The position numbers and the translations under genes were made by a program. A stretch of DNA of 64,000 nucleotides from Alopecurus myosuroides. Taxonomy: Eukaryota > Streptophyta > Magnoliopsida > Poales > Poaceae. Positions 34,522 to 47,299 of the stretch are shown here, piece after piece. Location: NCBI GenBank assembly GCA_028641055.1, contig CM054059.1:111612263-111676262 (forward strand), written 5' to 3'. The notes below the pieces were generated by a model. It was not told where the DNA came from. It saw only the letters and a list, made by a program, of their open reading frames with translations, and ran no database searches. Position 1 is the first letter of the stretch. Every line of letters begins with the position of its first letter.

Positions 34522-37500
34522 AGGACTGCCTGTAGGAAAACCTTATTGCTTGGTCGATGTCGAGTCTAGTGTTTGTGAAAACTATTTGAAAACTTCAAAT
34601 GATTGTGAAAACCCTTCTTAGGATTCTTTTTATTCCTTATCTGGTATCGCTCTAACTCTGGGTCATCTTACCTGTTTTGATTTGAAAAGGTTTTACTATC
34701 TCTTCTAGTCATTCAAAACTCAGGTGCCTTCTCTGGCAAAGACGTTTCTTTCACCCAAGTTGACCTAGTGTTCAGTTTCTAGAGTCGTGTGTGTTCCGTA
34801 TTCCGTTATCTCTCGTTTCAAATGGGGGATTTCCTTTCCATCCTAATACCTCAGAGTTGTGTGGGTTCCACATACTCCTGTTCTAAAGTCTCAAAATCCT
34901 GAACCTCGAGATTTCCTTTTCATCTCGAACGTACCCGTTATCCTCTGCTCAAGTTCTTCCGGAGCTAAGTTTGTCCTCTTGGAAAGATACTCCGTGATTG
35001 CTATTCATAGTGTCCTTCAAGGCACTAAGATAGTAGCTAATCCTTTCCAAATGTTTTCAACCTTGGACTTGAACCGAAGGTCCCGGAATGTGCTGAATTG
35101 TGGTGAGTTGAGTCATGTGGTTCCTTAACCATGTGATGCTCACTCTATCAGTACAGGATGCTGACCTTTAACCCAAGTTCTGTTTCCTTTGGATCCTGAG
35201 GAATCTGTTCTACCTCAGATGGCTAGGCAATTCCAACTCTCATAGCCGTAGGCTTTCCTTTGAAATAAAAAGAATCACAACAAGAGTGTTCTTTACGATT
35301 CCCATATCTTTGTTCTTGGTTCAGATATACCAACCTTTTGGCATGGGTTCTACACATGAGTATTACCCCGTGCATCCAACATGATCTCAGGATTTTCCAA
35401 GAGCACGTTCCTATTCTTTGCTTGATTCCAAACCTCATCTACTGCTCGGAATACAAGTTGCATATGTGTGTTGGAGTTTTCCAGTGCATTTACCTCGTGT
35501 TCCGTTCAAACATTCCACCTTGGAATGTTAGGAGAAACAAACTCCAGTACCTTGTTCATCTCCAGGACCAGGTCAAAGTTTTGTAATCCACAGATTAAAG
35601 AAGTTTCATTAGCTTCTGTTATGTTCCACCTTCGAGTATCACACTCTTATATATCAAGAGGTTGTGTTCAGTTTCATGGCCTCATTGATGAAGTGATGCT
35701 CTTACCGTATTCACCCCCTTCCTTCAAGTTTGAATGCTTGAGTATGATGGATCAGTGCATTGATGTGTGTATCAGATGTTCCTAGCAATTCTTATTGCTT
35801 TGAAAAGTCTAAGAAACATCTGTATCCTTCTTAGCATTATTGGTCACCGGTATCTACTTAAAGTTGACGGTGTTACCAAAATCCGTTCGTTCCGGTGCAC
35901 ATTCTTGGTCAGAGAGTTAGGTTCATGCCGAAGCTCTAAAGATCATATCGGTTGCTTTGAAAAGCAAGATTCCTTTCGAACTCCAAGACATACCGGTAGG
36001 TTGTGATATTCTGGTTGTCTTTCTAAAAGTATCACCAGGTTTGTTACCTGACCGTAATGTCTAAACAAAGGGTAATTTGAACTACTCCTTTCTCCAAGGA
36101 ACCTTGCTGGATATCCCGGACTAGTGGTTGAGCTTAAACAACAACTTGGAGAGTTGAAAGGCAAAAGCTCCGCGTAACTTGTTCCTTCGTTGTGGGATGT
36201 CTAGTTTTCCTCGTGTTGAAGAAGGATAGTATCCCCTTCGTGAAAATGCTACCATCCTACCTTGATTTGATTAGGGCTATCGTCAAATCAAGCTCAGATT
36301 CAAGGACTATCTTGATTGTGTTTCTCACTCATGGTGTTTTGCCCGAGTACACTTTCATGTCCTTTGGTCTAACCAATGTTTTGCCCTGTTCATATATCAT
36401 ATGAATCCCTCTTCTTGGAGTGTCTTGATAAAGATGTTGTTGAGCCCGTCGATGACATTCCTATTTAACCAAGTTGCAAGAGGTTCCTGTTGAACACTTG
36501 GCATTAATGTTGGAAACTCTCGAGAACCATCTTTGTTTCATCACGAAGTTGTGTTCTGGTTGTTTGAAGTAACCTACTCCGGTTCATGTGCTTATGGTGA
36601 AAGATGTCGCCGTGGATCCGAGTAGAGTTTTCTTGTTCCTTCGGGAATAACTCCAAGTCGGTCATGCATGTGTGGAGTATTCTTGAGATGGTTGGTTGTT
36701 ACCTCCATCCCTTGAAGAAGTGCATCCACACCAAACCACTGACTCTTTTCCCTTGAAAGATAAGAAGTTCTAGAACTTCGTTATCTTTGTGACCGTCTTC
36801 CCAACAAAGACTCCGATGTGTTCTTTTGCAAGTAGTCCATGTAGCTGCAACCGCCTTTCACAAGTTGCTAAAACATGAGTTCTACAACCTCGCTTACCTT
36901 TTTGAGCGTGGCATCGTAGTCCATATCTTGAGAATCCAACAAGTGTATTCCGTTGGTAACCGGTGTAACCTCTATGATCAGATGTGCTGATTCTGAATCA
37001 TCCTTCCACTAACCAGAGCTGAATCTCAAGCAGCAACGATGGTTGGTTTTTCCTTAGGAGTATTGAGTTAGGTCCATTTGAGAATCCAGCATGGTTGATG
37101 TGGTGGTTGATACAACTAGCCGGAAGGCCTAATGTCATATCTCCTTGTATCCGTAAGAACAGCCACTCTCCGTGAGAATTCTTGTGTGGTTAATCCTAAC
37201 AAGTTTCCCTCTCCGTTCTTCCAAACTGGAGTTTTACTTTCACTTGATTACCTATAGAAGGCTTGTCTTAAGCCTGATCTTGGTATCTAAAACATCAAGG
37301 GTAACTTGGAAGTTGATCTTCCCGTTGAACCTCCAAAACCATTGTTTCAGTGGAAACAAGTTCATCAGGAGAACATCTCTTGGTGTTTCGTAGCCGCCGT
37401 TGATCAACTCCCTTTTTCAAGTTGTTTGTACTTGAGTTCTGTTCATCTCACACATTGTGTGAACTTGTCAGTTACTTCAGCCATGGGATCTTAATCATGT

Positions 37501-38264
37501 GGTAACCATATTGCTACGTCAAATCCACCATAGGAAAAAGATTCCCTATTTTCTTCTGGTGTTTCAACCCTCGTTGGTTACCCATCCGTATGATGTGATC
37601 AAGAATTCCTCCCTAATTACGGTGTTACAACATCCTTTGGTTACTCATCTTCTGCCGTGAAGTAACATCCCGATCGTTAACAAAGTTTTCGACATACTCT
37701 AACGGAGTGAAAGTTCCGTTATCTTTCGTGTCCACTCCGAAGAGTGAACATGATCCCGTATCAAAATTTTCTTTGACACACGAATTACAGTGTTCTCTCG
37801 TGTTTCCCTCGTCTACGGATATTACGTTGTGGTATCCAAGACCATCCTTTCCATCTTGGTTTTCTGTTTGAAGAAACCTCGGTGTTACAAGTTGTCCAAC
37901 TTTTCTTTTTCCAAAAGGATTTAAAGTCTTGTGCAAAGCTCATATTCTAAATCCTTTCAAGAACCATCGTCCACAAACTTGAAACCTTCTTTTATTCCTT
38001 CCGTTACCTTGATGTGTTTCATGTATGTTAACTCAACAGTTCTTCATGAACATTCCTGTCGTGAGTTACCCATGAGATACTCGATCTTCGTGAAGATCAA
38101 ATCTTAAGAGTTTTTCCCTCTCACCTAAGGTGTAATCGCTGAAGAATCTTTGCAAGCGCTACGAATCAACCTCTTCGAGAAGAGAACCGTAAGGTTCAAG
38201 AAGATCATTCAAAACCGGTGTCCTTCTTTCTTCTCCTTCGGGAATCTCGGGACGAGATTCTTGT
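34522..38264 (+). pseudogene. P3 internal domain: shredded Ty3 gag-pol relic
   Basis: No frame exceeds about 105 codons, yet the nucleotide sequence still parallels a chromovirus RT in order. Landmarks are GTGTTGAAGAAGGATAG near 36210 (the VKKKDG block), GGGCTATCGTCAAATCAAGC near 36270 (GYHQI block), CATGTCCTTTGGTCTAACCA near 36357 (MSFGLTNA block), GTCGATGACATTCCT near 36447 (FIDDI position), GTGGATCCGAGTAG near 36613 (VDPSK block) and GAAAGATAAGAAGTTC near 36757 (KKDKKF block). Gag-side sequence at 34620-35800 and integrase-side sequence at 37000-38200 are not readable with confidence. Many stops and indels separate the landmarks. The alignment is from memory of the family consensus, so a profile search is needed for exact limits. 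Confidence 0.65.
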
Positions 38265-38276
38265 AAGGGGGGTAGA
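38265..38276 (+). promoter_or_regulatory. P3 polypurine tract
   Basis: AAGGGGGGTAGA lies two bases before the 3' LTR, after the GGGACGAGATTCTTGTAAGG context usual for Del/Tekay-type elements. Confidence 0.8.
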
Positions 38277-38278
38277 TT

Positions 38279-41200
38279 TGTAACACCCCATTTTTTGCTA
38301 AATTAGGGTTGTGGTGTTGTTGGCATCTCATACATGCATGAATCAAAAATTCAAATCATGTTTTAAACAATTTAATTTGTGAATTTAATTGGTTGGAGAA
38401 AATCCCATAAAAAGCACTGATTTTGGTTCCTAAAAATTTGTGTTCAAAAATATTTCAAATACCCCAAAGCAAAGCATGGTTTTGTTGGAAATTTCACAAG
38501 CTTTCCAAAAGTTATTTTTGCCAAATTTTTCCTTTGCAAAAAGGCCCTCAAATAAATGGTTTTTGTTCTGTTTTTAAAAGAAAAAGGACATTGCTGCTAT
38601 TTCCAAAAAACCGTAGGGGGTTTTCGTAAGTTTTCCTTCATCTTCAACCTCCTGCCAGTAGGATCAGGTGCGTGGAGGCAGCACCGACGTCGATTCCACC
38701 TCATGCTTTGTCTTTCCGAGAGGATAACCACACCAGGAGAGCACCCGACTTCCTCTGTTGCTCTCCCTCAGCCCTCTGCTCCCTCTCCCTCTCTGTATTT
38801 TTTTTGCTCGCGAGGCCGACCCTAGCTCGTCGTGGCCGCCATCGATGGCCGCCTCTCCGGCCGCCCCCGGACTATTTGATGTCGCAGGCAGCTCCGCAGT
38901 GGTCTCCTCCCCCTCCTCAACAACTCCTGAGAGCCGAGGTGGCCGGAACCTCTGCAATCGGGCCGTCTTCGTCGCGTCCGGCCGCCGGACCCCGTCGCTG
39001 GTCGCCGGCGATTCCGAGCTCCTCCGGCCCCTCCGTCTGTTCCATCACCACCGCGGTGAGCCACTGCACCTCCTGGTACTCCCCTCCATCTCCCTCCCCC
39101 TCGGAAACTCACGGCCATCGAGCTCCCCCTCCGGCCGCCGTCGGCCATGGAAGCCGGCGAGCTTCCGGCGACCGTAAGATAGTGGCATCGTGTTCCCTAG
39201 GTTCCCCCACGACCACCTCTATGTGATGCCCCAATCAATTCCACGAGTAAAACATTGATTCCTTCGAATTTGTTTGAAACAGAGAAGATCTTCTCTGATG
39301 ATGCATGGATGACATCACAGTGATGTCATAACTCCCTTTTTAACATTTCCAGAAATTCCAGAAAAAGAGTAAAAATTGATAATTGAATAACTGTTAAAAT
39401 ATTAATCAGAAAAATAAAATAAAAATATGGTTATGCTCAGAAAAATGTAATATTTCCAAATATGTCTTTTTCATATATGTTTGAGAAAGTCCAAAAAATG
39501 GCTTTATTTAATATTGTTAATTCATTTAAAAATAGAAAAATAAGATTTTATTCACTAAAATTAGAAAATTAAAAGTTATATACCAATTTGCTCAAAATGA
39601 TAAATGCAACCTGTTTATGATGTTTCCAAACCAATTTGAGCAACTAAAATGGTACTCACTTTCAGAATCGCCCGAAACCCCCTCCGGGGTCCATTTCGGG
39701 ATAATTTCAGTAAAACTGCCTAACTGACATACGAACCCTAGCAACCCAACGATCATGTTTAGAGCTTTATTTCAGTGTATTAACTTGCTCATGCATACAT
39801 ATTGCGCATTGCATCGATGCCATGTTTGATTGTTGTTTTCTCTTTCGGTGTTGTTTCCCCTCGGTAGAACGTGACTCCGAAGTGAAGGCCAACAATTCAA
39901 TGGCGAATACTTGATCTTAACCGACAAGTCAAGCACTTATTCCAGAAGATTCTTTATCTGGTTTTCTTATAACCAAGGCAAGCATAACCTCTTATCTGCT
40001 CATATATGGTTTCAAAGTGATTTGAATCTCGTAATTTGCATTCGGTTCCAAACTATTTGATGTCAGTAGATAGAGTTCTCCTATATACTGCATAACCTAG
40101 TTATCCTTATCCACTGCTCCTAGCAGCTATAGGTTTGTTTGTGCGCGCTCCGCTAAACCTTGTGAGTCTTGCTTAGCCATGCCTAGTTGATGAATCTGTT
40201 CAATGCGTGAATCTTCTATGTCAGGTGTTTATGGTTTGAATTACCTTTGATAACTTGACTAATCACGGCATGGATGTGAGGCCACAATGGGTTGTGGCGT
40301 TTTGTCCTGTTCATGCCCCTAGGAGCGAGTTCTCGCCTTCGAGCCAAGACTGAGCGTACAGCCACACGTGGGCCGATGAACCCCGCCCGGCTGACTAACT
40401 TGTTTAATCTTATCCATGAGCCACGTAGTTTGAGCTTTCCATCTGCGTGTGTGTTGGAAAACGTTTTGGAGAAAACTAGGTCGTGACCGGGACAAGTGAT
40501 GGACGTACACGGATCTTGATCCCGACTCACAGAACAGGTGCCGTCAGGAGGTGGCCAACTCCCTGTTGACGGGGTGGCCCTGTTTGGGTTGACTCATGGA
40601 TAAGGTTCGATAAGGTAAAGGCCGGGAATCGACCACCCTCTGCCGGCACTTCCCGGACTAGTGCCAACCCGGTGGCACTAAGAGTCGGTTGGTACGTGTG
40701 GGTAAAGTTGTACACCCCTGCAGGGTTAAATCTTTTCGAAAAGCCGTGTCTGCGGTTAAAGACGACTTGGTGACGGATTCTGTGATCATAGATAACTTAA
40801 ACGGAATGATTAAAACTTGCTGATAACGAATGAAGGATGCCTCCTCGGAGATGCCGAGAGGGGTTACCTGGTAGTATGGGATAGTGTGGAACAACTGGAG
40901 GAGGTGATCTTTGAAGCACGAGGTGCTGAAATGTTTTGGTAGATTAAAAGATGACGATATCAGTAGTTGAGTAGCTTTCTCATCTGTTTTCAAAATACTC
41001 TATGAGGCGTGCTGTTCCTTCCTCAACTTGCAAAACAAAGATTGCTTTACGCAAATCAGCCTTCATGAAACCCTTTTCGAAATAGCAGATATATAATAGG
41101 TTAACTAAGTCTTGTTGAGTACCTCCCGTACTCAGGTTTGCTTAATTTTGGTTCAGGAGAAGATCTCACATCGGTGGTGATTCGACGTGGACATCGACGA

Positions 41201-41836
41201 GTAGTTTGGGGTTCCCAGGTAGCAGCCTGGAATCTATGGGCTGGGACGTCGCCTTATGTTGCGGCCTCTTAGGCCTTTTTGGTTCTTGTTGATTAGCAAC
41301 ATAATTTGCCTTCCGTTGTCTGATGTAATGTTGGGTCGTGTGACCTCTGTTTGTAAGCTATACTCTAGTAACATCTGTTTAATACAAGTTTCATGTCTAG
41401 AGTGCTGCTTTGATCGGTTGTTGGTTTCGAGCTCATTGTTATACAGTTTTGGCTATTCCTGCATAGTTGTCGCAGTCGAGGGGTTGTGGAGCCGATGATC
41501 CATGTCCGAGCCGCCTGTCAATTTGATCGGCCTGGGGCGAGGTAACCCCAGTAACCCTCGATTGTTGTTGCACTTTCTGGACACATATCATCTCTGTATA
41601 GCTTTGGTCCCGTTTCCTTCAGTTTCATTCGATTCGTGGACGCTTTGATATACATAATTGGTTATGACTAGCATGGATACAAGGAGTAGTAGACTGGGGA
41701 TCCGGACTACGTGCCGATGAATCCAGTCTGCTTGCCGTTGTTTGTTGCGGCCGGGGCTGGTAACCCTGAAGCCCTTGTGAGTCCATGGCTAGGAGCACAT
41801 AACAGTATGTATATCTCTGGGTCCGGGGTCGTGACA
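38279..41836 (+). repeat. P3 3' LTR
   Basis: 3558 bp, nearly identical to the 5' LTR. Examples of differences are G/C at 31115 versus 38446, A/G in the TATTTTTACC stretch, and one extra C near 39206. Confidence 0.9.
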
Positions 41837-41957
41837 ATTCCTCATCAACGTGTACCGACTACCAAATGGTAGTTGTTCTTAGAACATTGCACAAATGTAT
41901 GGTTGTCTTCCTCGTGCCTTAGGAGGTAGCAATCGTGCAGTGCGTGGGACGGATGCC
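41837..41957. other. short unassigned DNA between P3 and M4
   Basis: These 121 bp (including the P3 duplication ATTCC) match nothing else in the window. Together with 30923-30947 they form the pre-insertion target of P3. They may be host DNA or an unrecognised older element. Confidence 0.5.
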
Positions 41958-43350
41958 TGATGACCCACAAGCATAGGGGATCACAACAATTTTCGAGGGA
42001 AGTAAAACCCAAATTTATTGATTCGACACAAGGGGTGCCAAAGAATATTTGTGAGCCTTAACAAGTGAGTTGTCAATTCACCTGCACCTGAAAGTACTTT
42101 TGTTCGCAGCGGTTTATCACTAGTAACAATTTTATCGTAGCAGAAGTAGTGAAATAATAGCAGCAGAGAGAAGAAAACAGCAACAGTGGTGTTTGAAGTA
42201 AACGACGGGATTAAATACAGTAGGCATAGGGATGGATGAATGTACGTTGCATGGATAAGATAGTTCATATAATAATCAAGACATGGGCATTGCAGATAAA
42301 TGAGATAAAGCATCCAAGCAGTAAGTAACCATAGGCATGTGTTCCGTAAATAGTCGTACGTGCTCGCAATGAGAACTTGCACAACATCTTTTGTCCTACC
42401 AGCCCGTTTTCTGTGGGGTCTCAAGGGAACTACTGGTTATTAAGTTGTTCCTTTTAATAGAACACCGGAGCAAAGCATTAACACTCTGTGAACACATGTG
42501 ATCCTCACATCACAGCCATCCCCTCCGGTTATCCCAATTTTTGTCACTTCGGGGCCTCGGGTTCCGGACAACAATATGTGTAAACAACTTGCAGGTATGA
42601 TCAAGAAACAATAATTATCATCATGATTCAATAACATGTTCAGATCTGAGATCATGGCACTCGGGCCCAAAGTGGCAAGCATTAAGCGTAACAAGTTGCA
42701 ACAATGTCAATAGCACTAATATAGGATACTAGGCACTATGCCCTAACAATCATTATTACTTGAACGATCTCATCTAATCCCTACAATTCCCTTCAGCCTA
42801 CAGCGGGGGAATTACTCACACATGGATGGGGGAAACATGGATGGTCGATGGAGAGGCATTGGTGATGACGATGGCGATGATCTCCTCCAATTCCCCGTCC
42901 CGGCAGGGTGCCAGAACAGGAACTTATGATCCTTGAATTGAGGTTCGGGGTGGCGGCGGAGCTACGGACTTCTTTCTAGAAAACTATCGAACCCCCTCGG
43001 GTTTTAGGGTTGATGGATACTTGTAGTCGAAAGGGGAGACCGAGGGGGGCTCTGGGTGGCCCACACCACCTGGTGGCGTGGCCTAGGGGGGGCGCCAGTG
43101 GGTGTTGTGGCCCCCTCTGGTCCCTCTCCTGGCCTCCTTCTAGCTCCCGGGGGTCTTCTGGTGTTTTAGGGCCAACGGGGTCTTTTCTGGGCAATTTCCA
43201 GAAAGTTGATTTTTCTGCACAAAAACGAGACACCAAAGCAATTCTGCTGAAAACAACGTTTGTCCGTGTTAGTTGCATTCAAAACACACAAGTTTAGAGG
43301 CAAACAATGGGAAAAGTGTTCGGAAAAGGAGATACGTTTTCGACGTATCA
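41958..43350 (-). repeat. M4 3' LTR
   Basis: 1393 bp, from TGATGACCCACAAGC to TTTCGACGTATCA. The same family as the M1 5' LTR and the P2 LTR. Confidence 0.88.
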
Positions 43351-45342
43351 ACTCTCCCCAAGCTTAGCTTATTGCTTGTCCTCAAGCAATACAGTGACAA
43401 CTAAGTGCTATAAAAGACTTTTACGAAAACATTTGTTTCATATGATGTAAATATACCCACTATATGATCAAATACTTAATTATGCCCATCATAAGATACA
43501 TGCAAGATACTTTCACTTAATTGCTATGCAAACCATGAAGATACAACAACATATTAATAATAAACAACATGAAGCATAACTATTGGCAAGATTGAAATAT
43601 TCATAATAGGATCTAATAAAGTGGTATCTCGCTTTCCCTTATGTGTGGGGCAAAACATAAATGCCAGGGCACCTCTGAAGTTCAAGGGAAGACTAGAAGT
43701 AAAGATATCAAAGATACAAGTGTCAAGATTATACCACAATCAACCGTGCTTTGGGACAAACACATCACACTAAGAATGACCATTGTTCTCTCCAGAAAGT
43801 GCTCAAAGAATATGTTGGAGACTCAAGATAAAAGTAAAAGAAAGACCCTTCGCGGAGGGAAGCATGGATCACTCATGTGCTAGAGCTTTTTATTTTATTA
43901 AAAAGAGGTATTGAAAACATTTTCAGAGAGGTGTATGCTTATGTCAATGAAGGGTAAACAGACAATACAGTACGTCAGAAGCCAACTGGATTCACAAGAG
44001 CGGCTCCCATGTGAAGGACGCATCTGGGTAGAAGGTCATCCCAGTTTCTCTTTTGTTTACACAATTATGCTTTGACTGATAAATCAGGGGCAAAAATAGT
44101 GAAGAGAATTTGTGTGTATTAATTTGGGGCTGGGCACCCCGCTGCCAGCTCTTCTATCATTTGGATAAGCAGATGAAGCCACTAGTCAAGGGTGTCAAAT
44201 CCAATCAACAAGTGAGATAAAGATTCTCTATTTACGTCCTCATGAGCTAAAACAGGGGCCCAAACCAGGATAATTTTTAGCATGTTTTAAAGGTAGCACA
44301 TGAGCAATTTACTTCGGAGTGGCAGTTAAATACCACATATAGGTAGGCATAGTGGACGCATTTGGCAAACTTTGGTTTTTGGGAGTTTTATGCACGAGTA
44401 GAGCTTATACTCAGTATAGGTGAAGGCTAGCAATAGATAGGGAGCGACAATCAAGAGAGAAACAACTATCATAATCATGTTTGCGACAAAGTAAAATTAA
44501 CTGAGACATAAAATTGATACTAGAACTCTGAGACAAAATAAATCATCGAGGCTTATTGACTTTTTGTTTTCAGTCTTAGCATGCGTGAGCATGTGCCAAG
44601 TCGATTCAAATGAAACAGTCAGAGGAGGCTACGAAAATATCTTACCCTTCTAGGAATAGAACAATGCGAACAAATATTTATATGACATGTCATTTACAAT
44701 TAATAAATTGGAACAAAACATGAGAGAGCACGAACTATTAAGCAGCCATTAAGTCACATATATCTGATACGAACAAACTAAGCATGCTTACATAGATGGA
44801 TATATATACAAAAAATGAAAGCAAATAGAGTTCATACCAGCCTCTCACCACAACTTGAATTGTCGTAGATCGTCATTATTGCTCTTCACTTGTGGCTCGA
44901 ATAATACATAATGAAAACAAGCTCCAATGGAGTCACGGAAGACTTTTGAACTCTGCAGCAAAATTTACAAAACCAAAGAAGAACAACAAATATTTTTGGC
45001 TTTTTCAATTAAAACAAGAATAGAAAGAGAACAAGCAAAACAAAGAAAAATATTTTTGGATTTTTTGAAATATTAAACTGCAACTTAAAGGATAAAGCAA
45101 ACCAACTAAAGAAACAAGTAGAGAGAAACAATAGAAATATTTTTGGTCTTTTTGTGTTTTGGAAAGCAAAAACAAAACAATAAAACAAAGAGAAATGAAA
45201 CAAACGAAAGCAAGCGAAAGAAACGAAAACAAACGAAAGAAAAAAAACATGGATATACAAAGAATCGACCGAACATGATATATAAATGAGCGTGATGTCG
45301 GTATACCTCCCCCCAAGATTAGGCTTTTGGCCTAAGTGGAGA
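43351..45342 (-). other. M4 polypurine tract and 3' UTR, non-coding
   Basis: The minus-strand tract is AAGCTTGGGGAGAGT at 43351-43365. The remainder is AT-rich. Purine-rich stretches (45000-45260) on the plus strand give a Phe/Ser/Leu-rich minus-strand frame that I regard as low-complexity noise beyond the end of the extra ORF. Confidence 0.65.
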
Positions 45343-46358
45343 TCAATCAAAGCGCGGGAAATATCCCCACTGCGGTGGGTCGTCCCTCGTGTGGTCGTAC
45401 TCGGGCGCCCAAGAAGAAGACGAAGCAGTTGGCGCATAGTCATAGCCGGGGTGCTGGTATGGGATCCCCGTGGTGTCATAGGGCTGGACGAAATCACCAT
45501 TGTCCCCCTCGTCGGCATCCTCCCCTTGCTGGGGGTGATGCTCAAGGTATGAGTCCAGCTCACTCTCAGAAAGCTTCCATACTTGCCTGTTATTGAGATT
45601 AAACAAAAGAGGTGCATGCAAAAGTACTTCCCTAACAGTTTTAATAACTCTTCACTCGGATCGTTTGAGAAAGTTAATTCAAAAGATAGATTATGTAAAT
45701 GAGCATGGGTAGAAAGAAACTTATGTTGAACCATGGAAACAAGATCAAGCATCTCTATAGGAAACTGCAGGTCTAGAGGGCGCGGCTTCAAACCATGCAA
45801 ATCTAGCAAGCGCGAGGCGATAAGACCTCCACAAACTCTGCCCTTCTCACGGTTATGTGAGAGACCGTAAGAAATCAAAGCACCAAAGTATCAAATGCTA
45901 GGGAGTTGAATTTCACGAATTTTACCACTCTCACCTGTGAAGCTTCTGCCTTGGAAAATCTCTCCATATAAATTCAGCAGTGGTTTAGGCTACCCACTTA
46001 TCTTCTCATAAGAACCCCATTCTGGTACCTTAATAGCTGAACAAAAATCACTGAAAGGCAGACTAACAACTTTATTGTAAATTTTATAGTGGACCATTGG
46101 GTTAGTTGAAGACCATTTAAAACGAAAATCCTGCACCACAGACATAGTTAGTTTCACATATTGGATAGGCTCATCCTCAATGGAACGGTCCAAGCCTGCA
46201 TTATGCACAAGAGTGTTGAAATCCTGCGAAATTTCCGTAATCCTCTTGAATTCCTGACACGGATAAATTGATGGGAACACTCTATCTTCACGGTGCACGA
46301 CCATGACCTCATGCAATTCTAACTCATGCTGGTTTAGTTGATGACCATTGTGCTCCAT
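45343..46358 (-). pseudogene. M4 extra ORF (env position), frameshifted
   Basis: The minus-strand ATG at 46358 opens MEHNGHQLNQHELELHEVM. A first block with FKWSSTNPMVHYKIYNKVV runs to 45990, followed by stops at 45960-45990. Then come VCGGLIASRLLDLHGLKPRP near 45830 and a final block in another frame (ELDSYLEHHPQQGEDADEGD) ending PQWGYFPRFD at about 45343. The order matches the P2 extra ORF, although the N-terminal sequence differs. It is likely about 340 residues before decay. The function is unknown; extra ORFs between pol and the 3' LTR are common in Athila-type elements. Confidence 0.6.
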
Positions 46359-46930
46359 CTCTGAAATTTTTCAACAATCATCACAAAAATTAATTTCAAG
46401 CATCTATAAGGTGGAAACTACCATAGGGACTTATATGAGAGCTAAACATACATCAAAACTACATTATTTCTACTCAAATTAAGCATGCAAACTCACATAA
46501 GCTGTCACCTACAGTACCAAAATACTCAAGAAATACTTCACTAAACAAAATTCTACTCGGATCATCGGAGGAGTCACATACTAGAGATCAAACACACCAA
46601 ATATCAGCACAAATGATGGGCTAAAGAAGGAGATAAAAAATCCAGATGAAGAACAACAAGAACACAGGTTACAGGAAATGTTTTCAGTTTTGGAGGTGAG
46701 AGAGAAGACTTTGGCAGTGGAGAGAGTAAGTGGAGGGCCAGGGGGCCCACACCATGTGCTGGCGCCACCCTATGGTGTGCCTGACTAGTGGGTACCCCTG
46801 GGGCCTCCCAGGTGGCTTACTGCCTCATTTTTTACGTAAAAGCTTATTATAATTTTTCTAGAATTTTTTGAGAAACTTTATTTTTGAGGTATTTCCAGAA
46901 TTTTAATAATCAATAAAAACCAGGAAAACG
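46359..46930 (-). other. M4 leader of the extra ORF with predicted intron 46581-46361
   Basis: The minus-strand donor GTATGTGAC at 46581 matches P2. The best acceptor is TTTCAG ending at 46361, three bases before the ATG. P2 instead has TTTCAT there and a TTGTAG acceptor further upstream. Upstream sequence includes GTGGGCCCCC- and CTCTCTCC-rich parts. Confidence 0.5.
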
Positions 46931-47200
46931 AAAGTGAAAAGGTGGAAAACAAAACCAAAACCATCACTACAGAGTTTTTAAGACACTCTAATGAAAGAAT
47001 ATCCAAAGAAAACAAAGGTGGTAGTGGTGAAAACAAAAGTATGGGTGGTGAAAACATGCATAACCTCAGTAATCAGAGTGAAAACATCAGGAAAGCATGC
47101 ATAAGGATGGTGGAAAACATGATTGTACTCAAGTACAATGTAATAACAGAAGTAAACATGGTGAAAACATAATGGGGAAGGTGAAAACATAGTGAAAACA
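46930..47200 (+). repeat. dispersed GTGAAAACAT repeats
   Basis: The motif GTGAAAAC, or GTGGAAAAC, recurs at irregular spacing about nine times in 270 bp (for example near 46934, 47027, 47047, 47080, 47110, 47160, 47180 and 47192). It usually has a following AT or AAA. It occupies the place where RT and integrase would be expected. Confidence 0.6.
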
Positions 47201-47299
47201 TTGCCCACTTCATTTAAAACCATTTTGTTAACAAGGGTGATCAAGTCTTGCTACCAAAATAATTTTATATGAAACAAAACATTGTTTCTCACTAAATAC

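Larger units (their letters stand above)
30948..41836 (+). mobile_element. P3: complete LARD-like LTR retrotransposon, TSD ATTCC
   Basis: Two 3.56-kb LTRs (30948-34504, 38279-41836) enclose 3774 bp. The 5-bp duplication ATTCC flanks it (30943-30947, 41837-41841). The PBS is complementary to initiator tRNA-Met and the polypurine tract is AAGGGGGGTAGA. The LTRs start TGTAACACCCC and end GGGGTCGTGACA. By eye they differ at only about 15 sites plus one indel. No long ORF exists inside. Architecture and non-coding interior fit a large retrotransposon derivative (LARD); Sukkula or Erika-type elements are possible relatives, not verified. Confidence 0.9.

Noticed and set aside
45009..45316. Phe/Leu/Ser-rich minus-strand frame as a membrane protein
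   Set aside because: It derives from an A/G-rich low-complexity tract just past the end of the extra ORF, and the corresponding P2 sequence has a different frame. No conservation is visible.
46942..47172. Lys/Asn-rich plus-strand frame of 76 codons
   Set aside because: It is produced by the repeated GTGAAAACAT motif and is not conserved in a protein sense.
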